From UMGS1840 sp045661305 (lineage in GTDB: Bacteria > Bacillota > Clostridia > UMGS1840), in the NCBI GenBank assembly GCA_045661305.1, contig JAZRFJ010000039.1:1-37444 (forward strand): 37,444 nucleotides of DNA, given 5' to 3'. The notes below the pieces were generated by a model, which was given only the letters and a program-made list of their open reading frames with translations, was not told where the DNA came from and made no database searches. Shown piece after piece: positions 8,811 to 17,366 of the stretch. The translations under genes were made by a program, and so were the position numbers. Position 1 is the stretch's first letter. Each line of letters starts with the position of its first letter.

Positions 8811-10004
8811 TTATCCTTTCAATACTTCATATAGATTTTTGATAAACATATCTACATCTTCTTTTGTTATAACAAGAGGCGGAACAAGCCTAAAAACATT
8901 TGTTCCTATTGTTCCAACAAGAAAACCTCTTTCAAAAAGCTGTGATGCGTATTTTTTATTTTCAGGTGCAAAAAGCTCGATGCCAACCATAAGCCCCATA
9001 CCGCGTACTTCTTTTATTTTATCTGTTTTTTCTTTTAAATTATTAAGACTTTCTATTAAATATTCCCCTACATTTTGAGCATTTTGCAAAACTCCGCCAG
9101 AAAGAAGTTCCTCTACAACACAAAGAGCAGTTGAAGTTGCAAGATGGTTTCCGCCAAATGTAGTTCCGTGGTCTCCAGGCTCAAATGCACAGAATTTATC
9201 CTTTGCCAGAACTGCTCCTATCGGAACACCGCCTGCAAGTGCTTTTGCCAAAGTCATAATATCAGGTTCAATTCCGTAGTTTTCGTAGCAGAAAAGCTTG
9301 CCCGTCCTTCCCATTCCTGTCTGAATTTCATCTATTATAAGAACTATGTCGTTATCATCACATATCTTTCTTACTTCTTTTACATATCCCTTATCAAGTG
9401 GAACAACACCGCTTTCTCCCTGGATAAGCTCAAGCATTATTGCACCTGTTTTTTCATTTATTGCATTTCGCAGAGCGTCTATATCATTTTTTTCAACATG
9501 TATAAACTTTGGAGTAAGCGGACTATATGGTTTTTGATATTTCTCCTGCCCTGTTGCAGAAACAGTTGTCAATGTTCTTCCGTGAAAAGAATTTTTTAAT
9601 GTTATAACTTCATATTTTTCTTCGTTTTTCTTATAGAAATATTTTCTTGCAAGCTTTATTGCACCCTCGTTTGCTTCTGCACCCGAATTTGCAAAAAATG
9701 CTTTGTCAGCAAAAGAGTTTTCGCATAGCACCTTTGCAAGCTCAGATTGAGGTTTTATGTAATATAAGCTTGAAGTATGAAGAAGCTTCTTCACTTGATT
9801 GCAAATAGCATCTTCAAGCTTTTTGTTACCATATCCTAAGCAGTTTACAGCTATACCCGCCATAAAATCATGGTATGTTTTTCCGTCAGTAGAATAAAGC
9901 TTTATTCCCTCTCCGTCTGTAAAACATACAGGCAATCTGTCACCAAAGGTATTCATATAATACTTTTTATCGTTTTCTATTATTTCAAAAAGCTCTTTAT
10001 CCAT
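8811..10004 (-). CDS. argD: Acetylornithine aminotransferase
   Basis: A PLP-dependent class III aminotransferase that converts N-acetylglutamate semialdehyde to N-acetylornithine. The 397 residues show the SGAEANEGAIKLARKY block that binds the PLP phosphate, the IIDEIQTGMGRTG stretch with the PLP-ring Asp, and MTLAKALAGGVPIGAV with the Schiff-base lysine (about residue 250). GTTFGGNHLA is also typical. The first gene of argD-argF-GNAT, with a GAGAGG site before the ATG and a strong promoter 60 bp upstream. Members of this family can also act on succinyl-ornithine, GABA or ornithine; the argF neighbour favours ArgD. Confidence 0.93.
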   Translation of the reverse strand: MDKELFEIIENDKKYYMNTFGDRLPVCFTDGEGIKLYSTDGKTYHDFMAGIAVNCLGYGNKKLEDAICNQVKKLLHTSSLYYIKPQSELAKVLCENSFADKAFFANSGAEANEGAIKLARKYFYKKNEEKYEVITLKNSFHGRTLTTVSATGQEKYQKPYSPLTPKFIHVEKNDIDALRNAINEKTGAIMLELIQGESGVVPLDKGYVKEVRKICDDNDIVLIIDEIQTGMGRTGKLFCYENYGIEPDIMTLAKALAGGVPIGAVLAKDKFCAFEPGDHGTTFGGNHLATSTALCVVEELLSGGVLQNAQNVGEYLIESLNNLKEKTDKIKEVRGMGLMVGIELFAPENKKYASQLFERGFLVGTIGTNVFRLVPPLVITKEDVDMFIKNLYEVLKG

Positions 10005-10067
10005 TTTTTCACCTCTCGCTGTGGATATTTATACATTTTTATTGTATAATTTTACATTTATACAGAT

Positions 10068-10096
10068 ATTATACACCTTTATTATTAAAAAGTCAA
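10068..10096 (-). promoter_or_regulatory. Sigma-A-type promoter of the argD operon
   Basis: On the minus strand: -35 TTGACT (10091-10096), 17-bp spacer, -10 TATAAT preceded by TG (10068-10073). It sits about 64 bp before the argD ATG and just downstream of the S41 protease terminator. Confidence 0.8.
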
Positions 10097-10108
10097 GTTT
10101 TATAAAGA

Positions 10109-10147
10109 AAAAGATGTATAATGATAACAGTTCATTATACATCTTTT
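10109..10147 (-). terminator. Terminator at the end of the rimP-to-S41-protease gene train
   Basis: A perfect 16-bp inverted repeat (10109-10124 with 10132-10147, arms AAAAGATGTATAATGA and its complement) around a 7-base loop, with T-rich flanks on the minus strand. It closes the S41 protease transcript before the argD promoter. Confidence 0.85.
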
Positions 10148-10165
10148 ATGTATAATTTTACTAAA

Positions 10166-11605
10166 TTATTTATAAAGAAGCTCTAAAGCCTTTTCCATTT
10201 GAGTATCATTATAAAATGTTTCTTCCAAAAGTGCTTCCCTTATCTTCTTTTGTGTTGTAAAATCACAAATTCCGTAAGGGTAAAGTCCCTTTTCTTTCTG
10301 GAAAGAAGCTACAACCTCTTTTGTTTCCTCGTCATATACATCATTATCTGAAAGACGGTAGCCTATTTTGGTAAGATATTCTTTTATAAGTCCAACATCT
10401 TCACCATTATCACCTGTATCAAACTTGCGTTTCATTTCAGGCTCTTTAACCTCATAAGGCTGAAGCTGATACTCCTCAAGAGGTACTGTATAGTCAGGAA
10501 TAATTCCGTACTTGTTTATTCTTTCACCAGCAGGTGTTACATAATGAGCAGTTGTAAGCTTGAAAAGTCCACCGTAAAGAGGAAGCCCCATAATTGTCTG
10601 AACAGTAGCCTTTCCAAAAGTTCTAACTCCCACAACAGTAGCTCTCTTATGGTCTTTAAGCGCTCCTGTTACAACCTCGGAGGCACTTGCTGAATATTCG
10701 TTCACAAGTACTACAAGCTCTCCGTCATAAATACTTCCTGTTGATTTATAAACTTCGGATTTTTTCACATCCTTTGGCTCGATAGTAACAATTTCCTTAT
10801 CTTTTGGCAAAAAGCAGCTTGCAACCTCTAAAGCACCCTCTAAAACTCCGCCGCCATTATATCTTAAATCGAGAATTATTTTTTCGATTTTGTCCTTTTT
10901 AAATTCACTAAGGACATCTTTAAGCTCACTTCCTGTTGTTTCAGAAAAGTTTTCAATTACAATGTATCCGATTTTATCTTTTTTATTATCAGTATTTTCA
11001 ATTACAGAATGTGAAACAGATGCAACATCAATCTGTCCTCGTGTAAGCACCAAAGTAACAGTTTCTTTTTCAGGTGTTATAAATTCAATTTCAACATCTG
11101 TTCCGATTTCACCTCTTACATATGAAAGTGCTCCGTAAAGAGATTTGCCCTCCATACTCACGCCATCAACCCTGTTTATTTTCCAGCCTGCACCTACGCC
11201 AGCTTTTTCAGCCGCAGAACCAGGAAGAACATTGACAACTCTTAAAATTCCGTTAGCCATTTCAACCGTTGCACCTATTCCGCCCGAAACACCTGTCAAA
11301 TCAGCTGTAAGCTCGTTTACTTCTTCCTCGGAATAATATTCGCCGTATTCATCAATAGACTCTGTAAAGTTTCTTAAAACCTCGTTATACTTTTCATCAT
11401 CATCGCCTGCAAATTTCATAAGTGTGTCCAAAAAAAGCTCGGTAGAGTCTACACCCTCTTTTGACTCATTCATAGCAGCAAACAAAATATATCTTATAAG
11501 CTCTCTTTTTGTATTCTCATCAACAGCACTCTGTGCAAAAGAAACTGTCGAAAAAGATAAAATCATTATAGCAGTTAATAAAAAAGCTAAAAATCTTTTT
11601 TTCAT
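10166..11605 (-). CDS. Exported carboxyl-terminal processing protease (S41) with PDZ and peptidoglycan-binding domains
   Basis: A secreted serine protease of the CtpA/CtpB type. I chose the ATG at 11605 because it has a GAAAGGAAG site and opens a clear signal peptide (MKKRFLAFLL, then a hydrophobic core ending VSFA); an in-frame ATG 15 codons upstream lacks both. The 479-residue product has an N-terminal helical part, a PDZ domain (about 108-185, GIGATVEMANGILRVVNV, PGSAAEKAGVGAGW), the S41 catalytic domain with the SASASE serine block (305-310) and Lys332 in TFGKATVQT, and a C-terminal peptidoglycan-binding domain (about 405-475, DTGDNGEDVGLIKEYL). This layout matches clostridial and bacillar processing proteases that act outside the membrane, such as those in sporulation signalling, but the substrate here is unknown. 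Last gene of the long minus-strand train, 16 nt after argS. Confidence 0.93.
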   Translation of the reverse strand: MKKRFLAFLLTAIMILSFSTVSFAQSAVDENTKRELIRYILFAAMNESKEGVDSTELFLDTLMKFAGDDDEKYNEVLRNFTESIDEYGEYYSEEEVNELTADLTGVSGGIGATVEMANGILRVVNVLPGSAAEKAGVGAGWKINRVDGVSMEGKSLYGALSYVRGEIGTDVEIEFITPEKETVTLVLTRGQIDVASVSHSVIENTDNKKDKIGYIVIENFSETTGSELKDVLSEFKKDKIEKIILDLRYNGGGVLEGALEVASCFLPKDKEIVTIEPKDVKKSEVYKSTGSIYDGELVVLVNEYSASASEVVTGALKDHKRATVVGVRTFGKATVQTIMGLPLYGGLFKLTTAHYVTPAGERINKYGIIPDYTVPLEEYQLQPYEVKEPEMKRKFDTGDNGEDVGLIKEYLTKIGYRLSDNDVYDEETKEVVASFQKEKGLYPYGICDFTTQKKIREALLEETFYNDTQMEKALELLYK

Positions 11606-11621
11606 TTTTATCTTCCTTTCA

Positions 11622-13319
11622 TTACATCGCTTCAGGTGCTTCAACTCCAAGAATTGTAAGCGTATTCTTTATAGTATTCTTTGTTAAAATAACAAGTGAT
11701 ATCCTTGCTTTCATAAGCTCCTCATCATCATTTTTAACACGGCACGCATTATAGAAAGTGTGGAACGCAGCAGAAACATCAATCGCAAATTTTGTAATTC
11801 TTGATGGGTCATAAGTTGAAACTGCAATTTCAATTTCTTCAGGAAGTGAAATAATTTTTTCCATAAGTGCCTTTTCTTCAGGAGTATTAAGCAAATTAAA
11901 ATCTCCCATAGCATCAGTATCTATATTTTCTTCTTTCAAAAGTCTTAAAATACTGCAAATTCTTGCGTGAGCATACTGACAGTAAAACACAGGATTATCA
12001 TTTGACTGTGAAACGGCTAAATCAAGGTCAAAATCAAAATGACTTGACGGCTGACGAAGATTGAAGAAAAATCTTGCGGCATCTCTGCCTATTTCTTCAA
12101 TAAGGTCATTTAATGAAAGTGCCTTACCGCTTCTTTTTGATACTCTGTAAACCTCTTTATCTTTAAAGAGTCTTACAAGCTGCATAAGAACAATATGAAG
12201 CTTATCTCCTTGATAGCCAAGTGCAGTAAGCGCGCCTTTAAGTCTTTCAACATGACCGTGATGGTCTGCACCCCAGATATTTATAAGCTGTTCATTTCCT
12301 CTTTCAAATTTATTAATATGATATGCAATATCAGCCGCAAAATATGTTGGGATACCGTTTGTTCTTATTAAAACATCGTCCTTTTCACAGCCAAACTGTG
12401 TTGATTTAAACCATACTGCATCATCTTTTTCGTATGCAAGACCGCTTTTTAAAAGCTTGTCCACTACTTCTTTTACCTTGTTCTCTTTATGAAGCTCGCT
12501 CTCTCTGAACCATACATCATATTTTATTCCGTAATTCCCTGTATCTTTAACTAAACTGTCAAGATTTTTCTTGAGTGCATATTCAGAGAAAATTTTCTTT
12601 CTTTTTTCAGATTCCATTTCAATATAGTCTTCATAACCAAATTCAGCTATGAAATCACGCATAGCATCAATAATGTCTTCGCCCTGATATGCGTCCTCAG
12701 GAAACTCTATTGCGTCTTCTCCTTTTACAAGCTGAATAAATCTGCCCTCGAGTGATACTGCAAATTTTTCAATCTGGTTTCCTGCGTCATTTACATAAAA
12801 TTCTTTTGTAACATCGTAATTTGCCCATGAGAAAATATTTGCAAGACAATCCCCTATCGCACCACCTCTTGCATTTCCTATGTGCATAGGTCCTGTCGGG
12901 TTAGCACTTATATATTCCACATTGACTTTTTTGCCGTTACCCATGTTTGTTTTTCCAAAATCCTCTTTCATTATATAAGCTTCTCTTGAACTTTTTGTGA
13001 AAAACTCATCTTTAAGATAAAAGTTGATAAAGCCAGGCCCTGCAACCTCGCATTTTTCTATCATAGTTCCCTCTAAAAAGATTTTATCCACGATAATCTG
13101 GGCAACCTCGCGGGGAGCTTTTTTAAGCTGTTTTGCGTTACGCATAGCAAAATTGACAGAAAAGTTTCCATTTTGCTTTTCCTTTGGTATTTCTACATCG
13201 CATACAAATTCAGAAAGCTTGTCAAGCTTTGTTTCCATAAAAGCTTCCTTATATGCTTCAAAAACCATATCCTTGATTTCGTTCTTTATTTCTTTTATAA
13301 AATTTCTCATTTCGCTCAT
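11622..13319 (-). CDS. argS: Arginyl-tRNA synthetase
   Basis: A class I aminoacyl-tRNA synthetase that charges tRNA-Arg. The 565 residues show the ArgS N-terminal additional domain (about 10-110), the HIGH-type motif PTGPMHIGNARGG (His146), the core segment INIWGADHHGHVERLKGAL, a KMSKS-like VSKRSGKALSLNDL, and a C-terminal DALR anticodon-binding domain (about 450-565, YAHARICSILR and ACRVKNDDEELMKARI). The final MSKS lysine is replaced in many ArgS enzymes, so the variant is normal. A GGGGGAG site precedes the ATG. Next to the DUF1934 gene, as ywiB and argS are in Bacillus. Confidence 0.97.
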   Translation of the reverse strand: MSEMRNFIKEIKNEIKDMVFEAYKEAFMETKLDKLSEFVCDVEIPKEKQNGNFSVNFAMRNAKQLKKAPREVAQIIVDKIFLEGTMIEKCEVAGPGFINFYLKDEFFTKSSREAYIMKEDFGKTNMGNGKKVNVEYISANPTGPMHIGNARGGAIGDCLANIFSWANYDVTKEFYVNDAGNQIEKFAVSLEGRFIQLVKGEDAIEFPEDAYQGEDIIDAMRDFIAEFGYEDYIEMESEKRKKIFSEYALKKNLDSLVKDTGNYGIKYDVWFRESELHKENKVKEVVDKLLKSGLAYEKDDAVWFKSTQFGCEKDDVLIRTNGIPTYFAADIAYHINKFERGNEQLINIWGADHHGHVERLKGALTALGYQGDKLHIVLMQLVRLFKDKEVYRVSKRSGKALSLNDLIEEIGRDAARFFFNLRQPSSHFDFDLDLAVSQSNDNPVFYCQYAHARICSILRLLKEENIDTDAMGDFNLLNTPEEKALMEKIISLPEEIEIAVSTYDPSRITKFAIDVSAAFHTFYNACRVKNDDEELMKARISLVILTKNTIKNTLTILGVEAPEAM

Positions 13320-13337
13320 TTTTAAATTCTCCCCCTC

Positions 13338-13763
13338 TTAGTTTGGTAATTTTAAATTTATCTTAAGGTCGTTTCTCTGTGTTTTAAGTCCGTTTAAGTA
13401 AACATCGTATAAAACACTTAAATTTCCGCCCTCATCATTTATGTCTATCGTGACTTCCTCCGAAAAAACTGCCATTGAAAAAGCTCCGTAAGGTGTTTCA
13501 TAATGACTTTTATACTCCTGCCCCTGCTTAAAAATAAACTGTGCATTGTTCGCACCGAAACGAAGAAGTGTTATCTTATCACCCTCTATTTTAAGCGTTG
13601 TCTTTGTATTATCTGTTTCAAAGCTTTCCATATCAGAAAAGGTTACATAATACTTATTATTTTTCTTTACAAAATCGGCAGTGGTCATAAATTCTATTGT
13701 ATCCTTGCCTGTTTCTTCATTATCAATATTGCTCTTAAAAGTGAGAAGCATATTTTTTCCCAT
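13338..13763 (-). CDS. DUF1934 / YwiB-family protein
   Basis: A 141-residue protein of the DUF1934 family, a small beta-barrel fold with no assigned reaction. Typical features are the opening strand LLTFKSNID, the IEFMTTADFVKKNNKYYVTF stretch, a central LRFGANNAQFIFKQGQ, the TPYGAFSM segment and a closing strand YDVYLNGLKTQRNDLKINL. Its place 18 nt upstream of argS repeats the ywiB-argS order of Bacillus and many Clostridia, which supports the assignment but does not give a function. An AAGGAGG site lies about 12 nt before the ATG; a second in-frame ATG four codons on is possible but further away. Confidence 0.8.
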   Translation of the reverse strand: MGKNMLLTFKSNIDNEETGKDTIEFMTTADFVKKNNKYYVTFSDMESFETDNTKTTLKIEGDKITLLRFGANNAQFIFKQGQEYKSHYETPYGAFSMAVFSEEVTIDINDEGGNLSVLYDVYLNGLKTQRNDLKINLKLPN

Positions 13764-13783
13764 ATTCTAAAAAGTCCTCCTTC

Positions 13784-14599
13784 TCAGTATTTTTCTATAT
13801 CAATTTTAGTTACACCTGAGCTTAATGCACCCTCTAAGAAAAGCCCACCAAGATAAGAGAACTTTTCCACATCGTCGCTGACATAATACTCGCATTTTCC
13901 AGTTTTATCTTCGTTTCTCTCATTTAACATATCAAGCATACTTAAAATATCTCTTGCATAAATGGCAGCTTCTTCACCTGCATTTATAATATTTATCTTA
14001 TTTTTTGTGACATCTCTTATAACATCGGTCAAAAGAGGATAATGCGTACAGCCCAAAATAAGAGTGTCAATCTCGTCCTCAATAAGAGGCTCAATATATT
14101 CTCTTGCTATTATATATGTAACCTCATGGTTTATATATCCGTTTTCAACAAGCGGAACAAAAAGCGGACATGCCTTTTCAAAAACTGCAATATCACGGCA
14201 TAAATTTCGTATTCCTTTACGGTAAGAACCGCTGTTTATTGTTGCAGGAGTACCTAAAATACCAATTCTGTTGTTCTTTGTTATTTCAACACTCTTTTTA
14301 CAAACAGGATTAAGAACACCAATAATCGGAATATCAAATTCTTCTCTTAAAGGCTCGATTGCAACACTGCTCGCAGTTCCGCAAGCGGCTATCACTGCTT
14401 TGACATTCCTACTCTTTAAAAAGTTCATATCCTGTCTTACATATTTTATTAAAATTTCAGTTGATTTTGTACCATACGGAACTCTGCCCGTATCTCCAAA
14501 ATAAATAATATCTTCGTTTGGCATAAGCTTTATAAGCTCTTTTACGGCGGTAAGACCGCCTACACCTGAATCAAAAACTCCGATTGGTCTGTTATCCAA
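13784..14599 (-). CDS. murI: Glutamate racemase
   Basis: Makes D-glutamate for peptidoglycan. The cofactor-independent racemase motifs are present: IGVFDSGVGG with Asp10 and Ser11, the first catalytic cysteine Cys73 in IAACGTASS, and the second, Cys184, in LILGCTHYPLL. The first cysteine motif reads ACGTAS where most family members have ACNTA. At 271 residues it has normal length. It follows ddl in the same direction, so D-Glu and D-Ala-D-Ala production are co-transcribed, with pgeF further up the same train. Confidence 0.95.
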   Translation of the reverse strand: MDNRPIGVFDSGVGGLTAVKELIKLMPNEDIIYFGDTGRVPYGTKSTEILIKYVRQDMNFLKSRNVKAVIAACGTASSVAIEPLREEFDIPIIGVLNPVCKKSVEITKNNRIGILGTPATINSGSYRKGIRNLCRDIAVFEKACPLFVPLVENGYINHEVTYIIAREYIEPLIEDEIDTLILGCTHYPLLTDVIRDVTKNKINIINAGEEAAIYARDILSMLDMLNERNEDKTGKCEYYVSDDVEKFSYLGGLFLEGALSSGVTKIDIEKY

Positions 14600-14649
14600 A
14601 ATATCATCTCCGATAATTCTTTTGTTTTTTTGCTTTTTGGTTTTAAAAG

Positions 14650-15681
14650 CTATTGTGCAAGCTCAATAAGCTTATCTATAAGCTCACCACATTCATAGCC
14701 TGAATGTTTAAGAAGCATAGGGTACATACTTAAAGCTGTAAAACCGGGAATTGTATTAACCTCATTAAGATAAATATCACCGCTATCCTTATCTATAAAA
14801 AAGTCTGCTCTTGTAAAGCCTGAAAGCCCAAGTGCAACATATGCTTTTTTAGCATAAGCCTTTATTATATTCATTTGTTCATCTGTTATATTTGCAGGAA
14901 TATGTATCTTAACAGCCTCGGTGCTTAAATACTTTGTTTCATAATCATAAAATTCGCTACTTGATGAAATTTCGCCTGCATCAGAAACAAATATATCATC
15001 GTTACCCAAAACTCCGCATTCTATTTCACGGCAGTTTATATATTTTTCAACAAGCACACAGCTGTCAACCAAAAGTGCTTTTCTTATTGCCTCTTTTAAA
15101 TCTTCATCGTTGCTTACTGAGTAGCAACCAACAGAAGAACCTGAATTTGCAGGTTTTACAAAAAGAGGTGCTTTCATTGTTTTTAATATTTCATCAGCAT
15201 CATCTTCTTTATATGCATAAGCGGATGGAACAACAGGTATACCTGCATTTTCAAATATAATTTTTGAAACCCTTTTATCCATCGCCATAGCACTTGAAAT
15301 ATGGTCGCAGCCTACTCTTTTTATGCCTGCAAGCTTGAGTAATGCCTGAATTGTACCATCTTCACCGTTATTTCCGTGTAAAACAGGGAAACAAACATCT
15401 ATTTTCTTAAAAATGCTTTGTCCGTCTTTTATAATAACAATACCCTTGTGGCTTTTTGACGGAGAAATAAATGCTTCGTATTTTACTTCCTCCGACCATT
15501 TTCCGCTCTTTATAGTTTCAATATCACTTTCGCACAGATACCATTTTCCGTCTTTTGTGATACCGATTTTAGTTACATTATATTTTTCCTTGTCAAGTGA
15601 ATTTAAAATATTTGAAACAGAGATGTTTGAAACATCATGTTCATTTGATTCACCGCCGAATAAAATAAGTAATTCTGTCAT
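14650..15681 (-). CDS. ddl: D-alanine--D-alanine ligase
   Basis: An ATP-grasp ligase that forms D-Ala-D-Ala for the peptidoglycan stem. The 343-residue protein has the N-terminal FGGESNEHDVS motif, FPVLHGNNGEDGTIQALLKL, the ATP-grasp FVKPANSGSSVGC, REIECGVLG, and the metal-site YLNEVNTIPGF. The loop segment SEFYDYETKY carries the Tyr found in D-Ala-D-Ala ligases rather than the VanA-type D-Ala-D-Lac sequence, so ordinary vancomycin-sensitive chemistry is expected. A strong GGGGGAG site precedes the ATG. It begins 14 nt after the binding-protein gene and is followed by murI. Confidence 0.96.
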   Translation of the reverse strand: MTELLILFGGESNEHDVSNISVSNILNSLDKEKYNVTKIGITKDGKWYLCESDIETIKSGKWSEEVKYEAFISPSKSHKGIVIIKDGQSIFKKIDVCFPVLHGNNGEDGTIQALLKLAGIKRVGCDHISSAMAMDKRVSKIIFENAGIPVVPSAYAYKEDDADEILKTMKAPLFVKPANSGSSVGCYSVSNDEDLKEAIRKALLVDSCVLVEKYINCREIECGVLGNDDIFVSDAGEISSSSEFYDYETKYLSTEAVKIHIPANITDEQMNIIKAYAKKAYVALGLSGFTRADFFIDKDSGDIYLNEVNTIPGFTALSMYPMLLKHSGYECGELIDKLIELAQ

Positions 15682-15695
15682 TTTATTATCTCCCC

Positions 15696-17348
15696 CTAAA
15701 ATTCATTATTAAGAATATTAAAGTAAATGTTATTTATATAAAGCTCACTATCCGAGTCAAATTTATCGTTAGTTATGAATGTATTATTTAAAAACAATAT
15801 AGGAATGTGAGGCATATTATCGTAAAACTTATCGCAAAGAGTTTTATAAACCTGTGCTTTTAGGTCAAGCTCTCCTGTTGCTGAAAGCTTTATAAGCTCT
15901 GAATTATGACCCATTTCAACAGGGGAGGCAAATTCCCCGTCTAAAGTCATAAACGGTGCTAAATCAAGGTCATAACCAACATTTGTGGTTACAATGCACA
16001 TATCAAAAGCTTTTTTATTGTAAAGCTCTAAAAACTGTTCATAATCTGAAACTATGTTTAATCTAAGCTCTATTCCAACAGTTTTAAGCTGTTTTTTCAG
16101 TTCGTTACATAAAGCCTGTTTTATCGGAGACGAGTATGCTAAAACACTAAAAGAAAGTCTTGAAGGAAGCCTTGTATTTTCATCTATTTCCAAAAGTTCA
16201 CCTTTTAAAACCTTATCATCCGACTGTATCTGCTCTTTTGTATAATCAAGCACACCATCTTCATCTGTATCCTCATATCCTATATCGGAAAGGATTTTCT
16301 TTGCTTGTTCAATATCTTTATTTACGATATATGACGAAGTATCAAGCCACGAACTCGGATATATCGGAATAACCGTTTCAGACGCATGGGACATAAAAAT
16401 ATCAGACTTTATTTTTTCTCTGTCTAAAGCAAGACTAAGTGCCTTTCTGAAAGATTTCAAATACATCAGCCCATTATCATAATTAAGCTCAATAAATGTA
16501 TATTCATCAGTAGGATAGTCCGTTTTTTTCGATTCTGTTTTTGTTACGGTTTTTAATCCCTCATCATAAAACGAAGCAAAAAAGGCATCAACAATTCCGC
16601 TTCCCGAAAGTGACCTTGAGGTTATCTTATCAGGCACTACCTCAATATAAATATCCTCTATCGTACTTTTAAAATTCCCAAAATAATTCTTATTTTGTGT
16701 AAGAACTATTTCCTTACCTCTTGTTTCGTTTTTGAGCTTATAAGGTCCTGTACCGTTAAGAGGAATCTCACTCTTTAAAAGGTCTTCCTTTTTAACGATA
16801 GGGAAGGTAAGCTGATTTTTTATATTAGGTATAAGAGAAGAAAAAGATAATCTTATAGTATAATCATTTTCAACGCTTATTTCTTTAATGTTTTTGACAT
16901 TGTATTTATAATAGTTATCTTCACCGCTGTTTATTATGAATTTTATGCTTTCTGCCACATCATACGCATCAAGCTCACTTCCGTCGTGGAAATAAATATT
17001 AGGCTTAATCTGAAGTGTTGCACCAAGTCCCCCGTTTTCAATGTATAAGTCGGAAGCTATATTTTCACAAGGTGAGAAATCTGAATTTAAGTTATACAAG
17101 CTGTCATATATAAGTGAATATGCCTGGGCGTTATAATCTGTTTTTGTAAGAAGAGGATTATAGCTCTCAGCAGAATAAAATCCGATAGTCATTTTAGTCG
17201 TTATAACATCCGCCTTTGTAGGCTCTGTTTCAGATTTTTTTTCGCATGAAGTAATAAAAAGTACCAAAATGCAAACTAAAAAAGCAAGAAATAAGCTTTT
17301 TTTTCTTATAATCATTCTATTATACATTTCGTGTAATCTATTCTTCAT
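15696..17348 (-). CDS. Solute-binding lipoprotein, family 5 (peptide/oligopeptide type), orphan
   Basis: A 550-residue extracytoplasmic binding protein of the SBP_bac_5 family (OppA/DppA type). The N-terminus has basic residues, a hydrophobic stretch and the lipobox-like FITSC with Cys35, so a membrane-anchored lipoprotein is expected. The family marker follows: YNAQAYSLIYDSLYNL, then LQIKPNIYFHDGSELDAYDV, with the later FRKALSLALDREKI. No permease or ATPase gene lies nearby; it sits alone between pgeF and ddl in a wall-precursor stretch. A plain reading is a peptide-binding lipoprotein; a wall-peptide role is inference. An internal ATG at codon 12 would give a shorter classical signal peptide but lacks a ribosome binding site, whereas the first ATG has AAAGGA at a long spacing. 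Confidence 0.88.
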   Translation of the reverse strand: MKNRLHEMYNRMIIRKKSLFLAFLVCILVLFITSCEKKSETEPTKADVITTKMTIGFYSAESYNPLLTKTDYNAQAYSLIYDSLYNLNSDFSPCENIASDLYIENGGLGATLQIKPNIYFHDGSELDAYDVAESIKFIINSGEDNYYKYNVKNIKEISVENDYTIRLSFSSLIPNIKNQLTFPIVKKEDLLKSEIPLNGTGPYKLKNETRGKEIVLTQNKNYFGNFKSTIEDIYIEVVPDKITSRSLSGSGIVDAFFASFYDEGLKTVTKTESKKTDYPTDEYTFIELNYDNGLMYLKSFRKALSLALDREKIKSDIFMSHASETVIPIYPSSWLDTSSYIVNKDIEQAKKILSDIGYEDTDEDGVLDYTKEQIQSDDKVLKGELLEIDENTRLPSRLSFSVLAYSSPIKQALCNELKKQLKTVGIELRLNIVSDYEQFLELYNKKAFDMCIVTTNVGYDLDLAPFMTLDGEFASPVEMGHNSELIKLSATGELDLKAQVYKTLCDKFYDNMPHIPILFLNNTFITNDKFDSDSELYINNIYFNILNNEF

Positions 17349-17366
17349 TTTATAATACTTATCCTT

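Larger units (their letters stand above)
10029..10155. repeat. Seven copies of TGTATAA around the argD promoter; candidate arginine-repressor sites
   Basis: The heptamer TGTATAA occurs on the plus strand at 10043, 10115 and 10149, and on the minus strand at 10029-10035, 10058-10064, 10069-10075 and 10135-10141. The pair 10043-10064 is an inverted repeat (TGTATAA, 8 bases, TTATACA) between the -10 box and the argD start. The copy at 10069-10075 is part of the -10 box itself. Two copies sit in the arms of the terminator hairpin. ArgR half-sites are of the TGNATNN kind, so ArgR is the natural candidate; this is inference. Confidence 0.5.

Noticed and set aside
9144..9599. A 151-codon open frame on the plus strand
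   Set aside because: Antisense to argD, with a composition of reversed coding sequence and no motif.
14650..15681. Possible VanA-type D-Ala-D-Lac ligase
   Set aside because: The YDYETKY loop is of the D-Ala-D-Ala type, and no vanH or vanX gene is nearby.
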